64,000 bases of DNA from Eubacteriaceae bacterium UBA6119 (lineage in GTDB: Bacteria; Bacillota; Clostridia; Eubacteriales; UBA1433): positions 7,023 to 71,022 of the forward strand of contig DIVZ01000001.1 of NCBI GenBank assembly GCA_002423395.1, given 5' to 3'. Positions 8,666 through 16,537 of this stretch are shown in pieces. The position numbers and the translations under genes are program-made. The stretch's first letter is position 1. Every line of letters begins with the position of its first letter. The notes beneath the pieces are model-generated. The model saw only the letters and a list, made by a program, of their open reading frames with translations. It made no database searches and had not been told where the DNA came from.

Positions 8666-8694
8666 GCGTTTGGGCTAATTCCAAACGCTTTTTT
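8666..8694 (+). terminator. Terminator after the CD3324-type gene
   Basis: GCGTTTGG pairs with CCAAACGC across a 7-nt loop and is followed by TTTTTT. Confidence 0.88.
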
Positions 8695-8718
8695 ATCTGG
8701 TATATAAGAAAGCGAGTT

Positions 8719-8740
8719 TATCAAAGTATAAATTTTGATA
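8719..8740 (+). promoter_or_regulatory. Inverted repeat upstream of the methyltransferase gene
   Basis: TATCAAA (8719-8725) and TTTGATA (8734-8740) are perfect complements separated by 8 nt, and lie 28 bp before the chosen start. This may be an operator over the promoter of the next gene. I could not pick a convincing -35/-10 pair. Confidence 0.35.
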
Positions 8741-8767
8741 TACTTAAATAAAAAAAGGATGAGTGAT

Positions 8768-9475
8768 ATGCTTTTCGGAAAAAACACAAACTTTGATAAA
8801 GATTTTTTGCTGCAAAATATGATGGGTCCCAATTGCGTGCGCATTCTTGAGGAATTAACCGAAAATATTGAAATAAATCCTGATATGCGCATTCTTGACT
8901 TGGCATGCGGATGCGGTCTTACCTCTATATATTTAGCGCAAGAATACAACACGACTGTTTTTGCGGCGGATTTATGGATAAACCCTACTAATAATTATCT
9001 GCGATTTAAAAAATTTGGTCTTGATAATAAAGTAATACCGATCCACACCGAAGCTCATGCTCTTCCGTTTGCTGATGAATATTTTGACGCTGTTTTCTGC
9101 ATAGACGCCTTTCATTATTTCGGAGCGGATGAGAATTATCTTGATAAACATCTTGCGCCGCTTGTGAAAAAAGGCGGGATAATCGCGGTAAGCATACCTG
9201 GATTAAAAAAAGAATTTGCAAACGGCGTACCCGAAGAACTTATGCCGTTTTGGCAGGATGATATAAATTTCTACACTTTAGACTGGTGGAAAGCGCTTTG
9301 GCAGCAATCGGATAAAATCGAAATTATTCACGCTTTTTCTCATTTATGCCATAGCTTAGCATGGGAAGAATGGCTCGAAAGCCCCAATCCTTATGCTGTA
9401 AGAGATATAGATATGATGGCGGCTGAAGGCGGAAAATATTTTGATACTATAGGGCTTATCGCGAGAGTAAAATAG
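8768..9475 (+). CDS. Class I SAM-dependent methyltransferase
   Basis: A 235-residue Rossmann-fold methyltransferase. Motif I DLACGCG is at residues 44-50, an acidic residue after the second strand (VFAADLW) should hold the ribose, and DAVFCIDAFHYFG is the motif IV/post-IV region. It resembles small-molecule (UbiE-like) enzymes rather than DNA or rRNA methylases; the substrate is unknown. ATG 8768 is chosen because AAAAAAGGA ends 8 nt upstream; an ATG at 8759 overlaps that SD. Confidence 0.85.
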   Translation: MLFGKNTNFDKDFLLQNMMGPNCVRILEELTENIEINPDMRILDLACGCGLTSIYLAQEYNTTVFAADLWINPTNNYLRFKKFGLDNKVIPIHTEAHALPFADEYFDAVFCIDAFHYFGADENYLDKHLAPLVKKGGIIAVSIPGLKKEFANGVPEELMPFWQDDINFYTLDWWKALWQQSDKIEIIHAFSHLCHSLAWEEWLESPNPYAVRDIDMMAAEGGKYFDTIGLIARVK

Positions 9476-9514
9476 AAATGTTTTTATAAGCAAAAATGAA
9501 AATTAATTTTATAC

Positions 9515-9565
9515 AATAAATGCAGTATTTTACAAGTTTTTGCGGCGTATTGCATTTATTTTTTT
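9515..9565. terminator. Terminator after the methyltransferase, overlapping the convergent gene end
   Basis: AATAAATGCA (9515-9524) pairs with TGCATTTATT (9551-9560), followed on the plus strand by TTTTT. The hairpin covers the last codons of the Imm26-like gene and can serve both strands. Confidence 0.7.
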
Positions 9566-10677
9566 AAATTATCAACGTAGCTCAAATCTGCATTTAAACC
9601 AAATTCGTTAAATAACTCATGTTTTATACTACTATTAGCCGGATTACGCAAATCAAATTTATTATGTTCCCAATATTTATCATTACAATCGGTATCTAAT
9701 ATATCTTTTATATAATTATCCACATAAAAACCAATACTTTCATTACGAAAAGGATTATATATGCCATTCATAATTATGTATTTATTGAATTCATTTATAT
9801 TTTTTTCTCTGTATATCAATCCATATTGCAAGTAAACTATATTTGGATCTAGATTATTTGAACTTATACCATAAGAAATGATAAAATCCAATTCACTTTC
9901 TTTAAGAGTTCTGTTGCCTATAATTTCATATTCACCATAAAAAAAACAGTTATCCATTATTGCCTGTGACGGAAACGATAAGCAATGTGATAATTGATCT
10001 AAATCAATTTCCTTGGAGAGACTTTTTTTATGATAAACTTTTATAATTAAAGGTTTGCCGAACATATCAAGCCCATAATTTTTATTTTTTTTAAATGTTT
10101 TATCTTTTCTTAATTTACCAATATCCAATAATATTCGTCCGTAACCATATTCCCTTCTTCCTATTTTAAAAGCAAAAAAATCTCCCTCTCTAAATTTATG
10201 ATGTTTAAGCTGTTTACCTTTAAAATTATCTATTTCTATTAAGTCTTCCTGAATAGTATCATTTATCCAGGCATTGAGCCAATTCTGTAAACCATTAAAA
10301 TCTTTTTGTCCATCTTTGAGACTTTCATGGTAATAATTTGTTTGCGTTGTATAATTTGCAATAGAAACATAGCTATACCATCCAAAATAAACTCCTATTC
10401 TTGAACAATTAATAACTGCACTATAATTAAGTTTTCTTTTTTTACCTCTATTAGTTTTAGGCAAAATAATTTGTCTGTTATTTTCTGTTTTTTCATCTAA
10501 CTTACACTCTAAATAAAGGTTTTGCTCTATATCTACTTCAATCAGTTTTTTTATAATGTCACCATCAAAATAAATCCATATTTTATCTTTAATGTTAACT
10601 TTCTCCCAATTATCTTCCACTAAATCTAATCCAAGATATTTTCTTTGATAATTATTTAATTCAAATGGAATATTCAT
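9556..10677 (-). CDS. Imm26-domain (immunity-like) protein
   Basis: A 373-residue soluble protein with no signal peptide. From about residue 160 it carries FREGDFFAFKIGRREYGYGR, followed by a PLIIKVY strand and a CFFYGEYEIIG segment, which is the pattern of the Imm26 immunity family of polymorphic toxin systems. The N-terminal 155 residues (aromatic-rich, with a basic NRGKKRK patch) I do not recognise. No toxin gene, WXG100 or RHS fragment is adjacent, so the partner is missing or elsewhere. The SD AGAGGT is inside a long inverted repeat (10684-10722). The gene reads as more AT-rich than its neighbours, consistent with transfer. The Imm26 call is by motif memory only. Confidence 0.6.
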   Translation of the reverse strand: MNIPFELNNYQRKYLGLDLVEDNWEKVNIKDKIWIYFDGDIIKKLIEVDIEQNLYLECKLDEKTENNRQIILPKTNRGKKRKLNYSAVINCSRIGVYFGWYSYVSIANYTTQTNYYHESLKDGQKDFNGLQNWLNAWINDTIQEDLIEIDNFKGKQLKHHKFREGDFFAFKIGRREYGYGRILLDIGKLRKDKTFKKNKNYGLDMFGKPLIIKVYHKKSLSKEIDLDQLSHCLSFPSQAIMDNCFFYGEYEIIGNRTLKESELDFIISYGISSNNLDPNIVYLQYGLIYREKNINEFNKYIIMNGIYNPFRNESIGFYVDNYIKDILDTDCNDKYWEHNKFDLRNPANSSIKHELFNEFGLNADLSYVDNLKK

Positions 10678-10683
10678 AAAAAT

Positions 10684-10722
10684 ACCTCTATACTAATATT
10701 GATTTTATTTTAGCATAGAGGT
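10684..10722 (-). promoter_or_regulatory. SD-occluding hairpin before the Imm26-like gene
   Basis: On the minus strand the 13-nt arms ACCTCTATGCTAA and TTAGTATAGAGGT pair fully (one G-U) around a 13-nt loop. The AGAGGT Shine-Dalgarno of the Imm26-like gene is the end of the second arm, 6 nt from its ATG. A weak promoter (TTTAAA, 17 nt, TAAAAT) would place its -10 at the loop, so a transcript from it would lack the first arm and keep a free SD, while read-through from the holin operon would be occluded. ATTTTTAT after the stem also makes it terminator-like. Confidence 0.65.
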
Positions 10723-10745
10723 TAAATAATTTAAAAATAATTTTA

Positions 10746-11093
10746 TTAACTTCTTCTTACCTTCGGCGATAATATCATATTTCCCACCGATATTACAACC
10801 GCAATAAAAATCTCAACCCAAAAGCTTGTTATGTCAAGTCCTTTAAACATCGCGTCAGTAAGCTCAACCATTGCCGCGTTTACAATTACGCTGAATATGC
10901 CAAATGTAAGCAGTGTCGCTACTATGGATATTATCTGCGCAAGCGGTCTGATAAATATGTTTACAAGCCACAGTACCGTTCCCGCCGCTATTATAATATA
11001 AGGATTTTCATATACATGCACATACTGCGGGAATAAAAACATTGCAAGATACAGAGAGAAACAGCATATTAACCATTTAAATAATATTCTCAT
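10746..11093 (-). CDS. Phage holin family (holin superfamily IV, YvlD-like) membrane protein
   Basis: A 115-residue very hydrophobic protein with four predicted membrane segments; the W-L-V-N-I-F-I-R-P-L motif after the second helix is typical of the Phage_holin_4_2/YvlD family. Despite the name, chromosomal members are not phage lysis genes and are usually found with DUF2089, SHOCT or PspC-like envelope-stress genes, as here. It is last in a four-gene minus-strand operon and lies 15 bp after the 107-residue gene. Confidence 0.88.
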   Translation of the reverse strand: MRILFKWLICCFSLYLAMFLFPQYVHVYENPYIIIAAGTVLWLVNIFIRPLAQIISIVATLLTFGIFSVIVNAAMVELTDAMFKGLDITSFWVEIFIAVVISVGNMILSPKVRRS

Positions 11094-11108
11094 TTTTTTA
11101 TTTCCTTA

Positions 11109-11432
11109 TCAGTAAAATTTAATTCTTATCTTTACTCCGTCAGCATCAACCGAGCAGAGTTCCCACGGAGCTTTTATTGAAAATATATCTTTAACTACTA
11201 AGTGCGCGCAAGTCATGCCAGAGTGTACTGTTTGAAACGATACGGATGAATGTCTTCCTTTTATCGCTCTGGCATTTTTTGGCACAAAAAGCGCGGCAAA
11301 ATCCATAATATCAAGTATCATTTCGGTAAAAGAATATACCAAGAAAACCGGAAGCGGTAAAAACAGCCTAAAATGTTTTTCCTTTTTTATATTTATTGAC
11401 ACTATTAAAAACAGCGCAGGTCTATTCGACAT
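11109..11432 (-). CDS. Hypothetical protein of the DUF2089/SHOCT operon
   Basis: A 107-residue protein with no family I recognise. A basic N-terminus is followed by a hydrophobic stretch (FRLFLPLPVFLVYSF); the C-terminal 40 residues are Cys-containing and end in KIRIKFY. The ATG sits inside the last codons of the SHOCT gene, overlapping its stop by 11 nt, which suggests translational coupling and supports it as real. In the related B. subtilis yvlABCD cluster a different small protein occupies this place. Confidence 0.6.
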   Translation of the reverse strand: MSNRPALFLIVSINIKKEKHFRLFLPLPVFLVYSFTEMILDIMDFAALFVPKNARAIKGRHSSVSFQTVHSGMTCAHLVVKDIFSIKAPWELCSVDADGVKIRIKFY

Positions 11433-11841
11433 AAACGCGTACCTTTGCGGGTTCATCACCTTCAATGTCAACATTGACTATATCTTCTTCACCGGCGGCT
11501 TCAATAAATTCGTCAATGCTGTTCATGATAGCGACTAAATCTACGCCTTTTTTATCCATTTCTTCTTTCGCTTCTTTTGGCAGATTTTTTGATATTATCG
11601 GGCCGAGTGTCTTAACAAGCGAAAGCGGAATATTTACATTTACTTTTGACTTTTTAGAGTTTTCGTTCGCGTCAATATTTACACGCAGTTTTGTCGGTTT
11701 TCTTCCCTGTTTTCCTTTCATTGCTATAGGCTCTTCTGCAATTTTTTCTTTTTTACTAAGCGCGTCAAGTAAAATTGATGCTTCATCTACCGTAATTTTG
11801 CCTTCGCTTACCATATTAAGAATACGTGTTTTATCTTCCAT
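11422..11841 (-). CDS. SHOCT-like / YvlB N-terminal-type protein
   Basis: A 139-residue protein. The first 30 residues (K-T-R-I-L-N-M-V-S-E-G-K-I-T-V-D-E-A) form the short helical SHOCT-like motif also found at the N-terminus of YvlB. A Lys-rich linker and an acidic C-terminal half with beta character follow. It probably mediates protein interactions in an envelope-stress circuit with the DUF2089 and holin-like genes. It starts 3 bp after the DUF2089 stop. Confidence 0.75.
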   Translation of the reverse strand: MEDKTRILNMVSEGKITVDEASILLDALSKKEKIAEEPIAMKGKQGRKPTKLRVNIDANENSKKSKVNVNIPLSLVKTLGPIISKNLPKEAKEEMDKKGVDLVAIMNSIDEFIEAAGEEDIVNVDIEGDEPAKVRVYVE

Positions 11842-11844
11842 TGT

Positions 11845-12228
11845 TTATTTCTCCTTTGATTTTGATAAAAGTTCGGCTGCCTGGGCAGCTGTAATTTCGC
11901 CTTTTTCCAGCATATCCAGCACTTCCGATGACTTTGTCTGATTGCTTTCTTCCTCTTCATAATCCTGTGAAAAAAGCTTTTTCAAAAGCTCGTCTAAAAG
12001 ACCTTTCACTGTCGGATACGATATATTAAGCGCTTTTTCAACTTCCTTGATGTTGCCGCGGCATTTCAAAAAAGTGTCCAGAAATAGACTCATCTTATCG
12101 TCAAGTCCGCAGTAAATGCATGGTTTGTATTTACCGCTGATGTCTGTTTTGCAATTAGAACAGCTTAATTTTGTTATGTTTAGTTTTTCGCCGCATACTG
12201 GGCAGCTTGCCGGTATTGAATATTCCAT
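11845..12228 (-). CDS. DUF2089 family zinc-ribbon/HTH regulator
   Basis: A 127-residue protein with an N-terminal zinc ribbon (Cys9, Cys12, Cys23, Cys26, plus Cys37 and Cys40). A helix-turn-helix (NIKEVEKALNISYPTVKGLL) follows, and a C-terminal SHOCT-like helix pair (LDMLEKGEITAAQAAELL) repeats the motif at the start of the next protein. It is most likely the transcriptional regulator of its own four-gene operon. Confidence 0.85.
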   Translation of the reverse strand: MEYSIPASCPVCGEKLNITKLSCSNCKTDISGKYKPCIYCGLDDKMSLFLDTFLKCRGNIKEVEKALNISYPTVKGLLDELLKKLFSQDYEEEESNQTKSSEVLDMLEKGEITAAQAAELLSKSKEK

Positions 12229-12267
12229 ACTTTATCTACCTTCTTTAAAATTATTATTTACAAATAC

Positions 12268-12296
12268 AATATATTATATAAACTAAAATATGTCAA
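12268..12296 (-). promoter_or_regulatory. Promoter of the DUF2089-SHOCT-holin operon
   Basis: Minus strand: TTGACA (12296-12291), 17 nt, TATATT (12273-12268). A strong sigma-A match 40 bp upstream of the DUF2089 ATG. The rest of 12297-12370 is extremely AT-rich with no other feature seen. Confidence 0.75.
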
Positions 12297-12370
12297 TATA
12301 ATTATTAACTATTTTAATTATTTTATTAATATTATTAATATATTTGTTGATTTATATTATATTTACATGC

Positions 12371-12412
12371 AAAAATGCGGCAAAACTGTTTGATTTGAAG
12401 TTTTACCGCATT
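12371..12412 (-). terminator. Terminator of the dehydratase gene
   Basis: AATGCGG plus AAAACT pairs with AGTTTT plus CCGCATT around an 11-nt loop, followed on the minus strand by TTTTTG. It lies 40 bp past the stop of the gene at 12452. Confidence 0.75.
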
Positions 12413-12451
12413 AATTTACGTTAATTTGCTTTAGCTTACGTTAGTTAAAGT

Positions 12452-13669
12452 TTATTCAATTGTCCACTTTTCACAATGAGTAAGCGCAAATTCGCTTAAT
12501 TCTGTTCCAAGACCAATACCATCGGGAACTTTAAATTTGCCGTTTTCAGGTTCAAAATTAACAGTGCAAAGTTCTTGCATATAAGGTCTGAACTGAACAA
12601 CGTGATGTTCATGAATTATGAAGTTAGGAATTACAGATTCAAAATTCAGCGACGCGGCAAGAGTTAAAGCCGTACCGCATACATGGGATTGAATTCCTAT
12701 GTCGTAGATGTATGCCATATCCGCTATTTTCTTCGCTTCAGTTATGCCGCCGCAGTTAGAAAGGTCAGGCTGAAGCACCTGCAAAGATAAGTTTTCAATA
12801 TAAGGCGCGTACTGCCAGCGAGAGAATATTCTCTCACCGCTGCCCATAGGTATGCCAAGAGCATCGGCTACATATTTCTGCATCTTAGGTGTAGGAGTGC
12901 AGGCTTCTTCATAATAGAAAATATTATACTTTTTAATACGTTCACCTATCTGAACAGCTGAAAGCGCATCCGTAAAAGAGTGTCCTTCAACAATTAAGTC
13001 AACTTTAGGTCCGATTGCTTCTCTAACCGCCGCTACTCTTTCTTCGACGAGGTCAACATAATACGGCTCAAGCAGTCCGCAGCGTTGTTCTTCAGTAAAA
13101 CCGCTGCCGTCTTTGTCCAGTGTAAAGAAGTCAATTTTTATCGCGTTATATCCCTCGCTTACCGCTTTGAGCGCATTGTTCACGTAATCCTTTGTCTGAA
13201 ACGCAGGGGTTAGCTCCGGTCCCCAGCCAAACTGAAGCTGACTTGCATAACATCTAAGTTCTTTTCTGCGGCTTCCGCCTAGTAATTTGGCTATAGGAAC
13301 TTTGAAATATTTGCCTTTTATGTCCCATAACGCCATGTCAAACGCTGAAATAGCCGCATAAATAATCGGTCCTCCGCTTTGAGTAAAATAACCCTGCTTA
13401 TAAAATTTGTCCCATATTACCTCATTGTCAAGCGGATCCATGCCAATTATCATTCGAGCAAAATCTCGCATCATTCCTGCTGTTCCGAGAGCTCCCACGC
13501 CAAAAAGCATTCCCGCTTCTCCGTCTCCGTAAATGCCTTCATCGGTGTGTATGCGGCATACAATAGGCCTGCAGTTTCTGTCAAAGTTAGCCCAGTCTAT
13601 TTTTACCCCGCCTCCGGTATTCTTTTGGTTAGGTTTTAAAATCATAACATCAATTTTTGTTATTTTCAT
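12452..13669 (-). CDS. Mandelate racemase/muconate lactonizing enzyme family, probable sugar-acid dehydratase
   Basis: A 405-residue enolase-superfamily enzyme with an N-terminal capping domain and a C-terminal barrel. Expected metal ligands are Glu228 (VEGH), Glu254 (YYEEAC) and Glu279 (GSGERIF). The His329 (SHVCG) and Asp302 (QPDLS) pair fits the general-base dyad of galactonate/gluconate-type dehydratases. Lys178 and Asp180 (IKID) form the second side of the site. The start is ATG 13669, not the GTG nine bases upstream, because GAGGTG there is the SD. It is monocistronic with no sugar transporter or aldolase nearby, so the substrate is open. Confidence 0.88.
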   Translation of the reverse strand: MKITKIDVMILKPNQKNTGGGVKIDWANFDRNCRPIVCRIHTDEGIYGDGEAGMLFGVGALGTAGMMRDFARMIIGMDPLDNEVIWDKFYKQGYFTQSGGPIIYAAISAFDMALWDIKGKYFKVPIAKLLGGSRRKELRCYASQLQFGWGPELTPAFQTKDYVNNALKAVSEGYNAIKIDFFTLDKDGSGFTEEQRCGLLEPYYVDLVEERVAAVREAIGPKVDLIVEGHSFTDALSAVQIGERIKKYNIFYYEEACTPTPKMQKYVADALGIPMGSGERIFSRWQYAPYIENLSLQVLQPDLSNCGGITEAKKIADMAYIYDIGIQSHVCGTALTLAASLNFESVIPNFIIHEHHVVQFRPYMQELCTVNFEPENGKFKVPDGIGLGTELSEFALTHCEKWTIE

Positions 13670-13684
13670 TATATACACCTCACA

Positions 13685-13728
13685 ATCAGTATACTGATAT
13701 TATATAACCAATTTAATGCAATTGTAAA
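13685..13728 (-). promoter_or_regulatory. Promoter and palindromic operator of the dehydratase gene
   Basis: Minus strand: TTTACA (13728-13723), 18 nt, TATAAT (13704-13699). ATCAGTATACTGAT (13685-13698) is a perfect 14-bp palindrome abutting the -10 and covering the expected start point near 13692. The GTATAC core is that of FadR-type GntR operators (UxuR/ExuR-like) that control sugar-acid genes. No such regulator is encoded nearby. Confidence 0.65.
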
Positions 13729-13808
13729 CCATTTAGAAAATATTTAACTCTTTTATTTTTTTATATTCGTGATAATATAAATGATATTTAATGTATGAAG
13801 GTATTTTT

Positions 13809-15533
13809 ATGAAAGCTGTATTTTGCGCTGTTAATTCAAAATTTATTCACACGTGCCTTGCCGCGCATATTTTAATAAACCATATTGATAAGAACATATT
13901 TGATGTTAATTTATGGGAATATAGCATTAACGATGAAATTGACATTATTTTGAAAAATATCGCGCGAAGCAACGCGGATGTTTATATATTTTCTGTCTAT
14001 ATTTTTAATGTTGAGTTTATAAAAAGAATAATATCCAAACTTAAAAAAATAAATCCAGCATGTAAAATAATTCTCGGCGGCCCCGAAGTCAGCTTTGATA
14101 GTGATGCATTTTTAAAAAATAATACCTCAGCAGATTTTATTATTATAGGCGAAGGCGAGCTTGTTTTAGATAAACTTTTAACGGCTATAAAAAACGACAG
14201 CGGACTTGACGCAATTAATAATATCGCATACAGGCAAGGCAATGAAATAATAAGCACGAATAAATCTGACGAATTGATAAGCATGGACGATATTATATTC
14301 CCGTACAATTCGGATAACTTAAAAGATTTTAAAAATAAAATTATATATTACGAATCAAGCCGCGGCTGCCCCTACAGCTGCGCATACTGCATGTCGGCAA
14401 ACGATAAGCATATGCGTTATAAAAGTCTTGCCAAAGTTTTTAATGAGCTTACTTTTTTTATTGAAAATAAAGTGTCAATTGTAAAATTCACGGACAGAAC
14501 ATTCAACGCCGATGACATTAGAGCGCAAAAAATATGGCAGTTTATTTTGGATAATAATATTTGCACTACTTTTCATTTTGAAATATCGGCAGATATTTTA
14601 AGTGATGATAGTATTTCGCTTCTTAATAAACTGCCGCTTCATTACGTTCAACTGGAAGCGGGAGTGCAAAGCGCCAAACAACAAACTCTAAAAGCTGTAA
14701 ACAGAAAAACCAACCTTGATAAATTGGCAAATAATTTATTGCGTCTTACAGAAGCAAACAATATGCACATTCATACCGATTTAATCGCAGGGCTGCCGTA
14801 TGAAAGTTATGATGATTTTAAGTATTCGTTTAATTTTGTTTATCGGCTTAATTCTCATATGATACAGCTTGGTTTTTTAAAAATATTAAAAGGCTCTCCC
14901 ATGGAAGACATGGTTAAAGACGGCGGATACGTATATGACGATTACGCTCCGTACGAAATAATAAAAAACAATTGGATAAGCTATGATGAGATATTAAAAC
15001 TTAAGCTTATTGAATCATTAGCGGACAGATACTACAACTGCCAAAGCTTTACACATATATTAAATTATATTATTGAAAATTATTATAAAGATAACGAATT
15101 CGGTTTTTATGAAGAGCTCGGGGAATTTTTTAATAAAAACCATTATTCGGATGCAAAGATGTCAAAATCGCAGCTATATACAATATTAGATGATTTCTTG
15201 ATGCATAAAAGTATATCTGATAATAAGACTAAGGCATTGCTGTCATTTGATTTTCTTTTAAATAACTCTTCACCCCTGCCTAAAAGTTTATATTTCAATG
15301 AAATAACAAAAAACGCTCTTTATGAATTGATACAAAATAATATCCCAACATTGCCGCCAGAATATAAAAATTTACCATATAAACAACTTATAAAACATTT
15401 AGACGTATACGAATTTGAGCTTAACCCGATTAATTTAAAAACAAGAAAAACATATATCGCCTTTTTTGATATAAAACAAAATTGTATGAACAATAACAAA
15501 AAATACGTTATATTAAATTCTCAAAGGAGTTAG
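13809..15533 (+). CDS. B12-binding-type radical SAM protein with DUF4080
   Basis: A 574-residue protein. Residues 1-135 form a cobalamin-binding-like Rossmann domain (ILGGPEVS, GEGE) without the DxHxxG base-off histidine motif. The radical SAM domain carries Cys187, Cys191 and Cys194 in GCPYSCAYC. The C-terminal 200 residues match DUF4080. The reaction is unknown; an anaerobic methyl or radical transfer is inferred. ATG 13809 has the SD GAAGG 7 nt upstream; an ATG at 13791 has none. The SD-to-start overlap with the next gene (2 bp gap) indicates cotranscription with the DUF3795 pair. Confidence 0.85.
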   Translation: MKAVFCAVNSKFIHTCLAAHILINHIDKNIFDVNLWEYSINDEIDIILKNIARSNADVYIFSVYIFNVEFIKRIISKLKKINPACKIILGGPEVSFDSDAFLKNNTSADFIIIGEGELVLDKLLTAIKNDSGLDAINNIAYRQGNEIISTNKSDELISMDDIIFPYNSDNLKDFKNKIIYYESSRGCPYSCAYCMSANDKHMRYKSLAKVFNELTFFIENKVSIVKFTDRTFNADDIRAQKIWQFILDNNICTTFHFEISADILSDDSISLLNKLPLHYVQLEAGVQSAKQQTLKAVNRKTNLDKLANNLLRLTEANNMHIHTDLIAGLPYESYDDFKYSFNFVYRLNSHMIQLGFLKILKGSPMEDMVKDGGYVYDDYAPYEIIKNNWISYDEILKLKLIESLADRYYNCQSFTHILNYIIENYYKDNEFGFYEELGEFFNKNHYSDAKMSKSQLYTILDDFLMHKSISDNKTKALLSFDFLLNNSSPLPKSLYFNEITKNALYELIQNNIPTLPPEYKNLPYKQLIKHLDVYEFELNPINLKTRKTYIAFFDIKQNCMNNNKKYVILNSQRS

Positions 15534-15535
15534 TT

Positions 15536-16093
15536 ATGGAGCAATATTATCGTGAATATCCTCTATTTTCATTATGCGGGCTAAATTGCGGTCTTTGCCC
15601 AAGATATCATACGCAAGGGGAGTCTAAATGCCCCGGGTGCGGAGGTGAAGATTTTAATAAAAAGCATCCTTCTTGCGCAGTTATTAACTGCAATAAAAAA
15701 CATGATAATGTCCATTTCTGTTACTTGTGCTCGTCTTATCCGTGCGGCAAATATTTAAGTAATGATAAAGATTCATTTATTACATATAAAAACGTCACAA
15801 AAGATTTTAATTTTGCACAAAAAGAAGGCGTTAATAATTATATAAAAATATTAAACGAGAAAATTATCATTTTGGAGTTTTTATTAAATAATTACAATGA
15901 CGGCAGAAGAAAAAATTTTTACTGTCTGGCAGTAAATCTGCTTAATTTGGAAGATTTAATTGACATTGTAGATGAAATAAAAAACAATATAAGCAGACAA
16001 GAAATAAAACATAATGAAAAAATCAATCTGATTATAGATTTATTAACTAAAAAAGCGGATAAGCGCAAAATTGAATTAAAACTAAGAAAATAG
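15536..16093 (+). CDS. DUF3795 family cysteine-rich protein (1)
   Basis: A 185-residue protein with a Cys-rich N-terminal 80 residues (CGLNCGLCPRYH, then CPGCGG, CAVINC, CYLCSSYPC), the DUF3795 pattern likely to bind zinc or an iron-sulfur cluster. The rest is a helical, Lys/Asn-rich tail. It starts 2 bp after the DUF4080 radical SAM gene, with AAAGGAG in the last codons of that gene as its SD. Function unknown; it may be a substrate carrier or partner of the radical enzyme. Confidence 0.8.
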   Translation: MEQYYREYPLFSLCGLNCGLCPRYHTQGESKCPGCGGEDFNKKHPSCAVINCNKKHDNVHFCYLCSSYPCGKYLSNDKDSFITYKNVTKDFNFAQKEGVNNYIKILNEKIIILEFLLNNYNDGRRKNFYCLAVNLLNLEDLIDIVDEIKNNISRQEIKHNEKINLIIDLLTKKADKRKIELKLRK

Positions 16094-16128
16094 TTTTTAG
16101 TGTCTTAATATTAAAACAGGTGAATTAT

Positions 16129-16470
16129 ATGTCTGAATTAGAACTGGGCTGCTGCGGCGCATACTGCAAAACATGCAAAGTATACAAAGAAAATTTATGC
16201 AAAGGATGCAAAATGGGATATGTTGACGGAACTCGTGATTTAGCCAAAGCTAAGTGCAAAATTAAAATTTGCTGCATAAGTAAGAATTATAGTTCCTGCG
16301 CCGATTGCATTGAATATAGACAATGCGAGACTATTAATAATTTTCACAATCATCAAGGATATAAATATAAAAAGTATAGGCAGGCAAATGATTACATAAT
16401 TAATAACGGATACGAGGCGTTTTTTGAAATTGCCGATAAATGGGATAACGCATACGGAAAATACGAATAA
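16129..16470 (+). CDS. DUF3795 family cysteine-rich protein (2)
   Basis: A 113-residue paralogue of the preceding gene. Cysteine pattern: GCCGAYCKTCKVYKENLCKGC, then C-K-I-K-I-C-C and CADC..C. ATG 16129 is chosen with the SD CAGGTG ending 6 nt upstream; a GTG at 16120 lies within that SD. It shares the DUF3795 core but lacks the long helical tail of its neighbour. Two different DUF3795 proteins in a row after one radical SAM gene suggests a small pathway. Confidence 0.78.
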   Translation: MSELELGCCGAYCKTCKVYKENLCKGCKMGYVDGTRDLAKAKCKIKICCISKNYSSCADCIEYRQCETINNFHNHQGYKYKKYRQANDYIINNGYEAFFEIADKWDNAYGKYE

Positions 16471-16475
16471 TATTA

Positions 16476-16504
16476 TTGACAAACTAGGTTATTTAAAATA
16501 TAAT
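16476..16504 (+). promoter_or_regulatory. Promoter of the EamA transporter gene
   Basis: TTGACA (16476-16481), 17 nt, TATAAT (16499-16504): a consensus sigma-A promoter. The transcript should start near 16511, leaving a leader of about 26 nt. Confidence 0.85.
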
Positions 16505-16537
16505 TGCGCCTAATATACATAAAAAAGGCGCTAAAAT

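Noticed and set aside
10746..11093. Holin-family protein as evidence of a prophage
   Set aside because: It belongs to the chromosomal YvlD-like group with DUF2089/SHOCT partners; no phage genes or endolysin are near.
16506..16531. GCGCC/GGCGC hairpin around the SD of the EamA gene
   Set aside because: The consensus promoter puts the transcript start near 16511, so the first arm is not in the message; the stem is only 5 bp.
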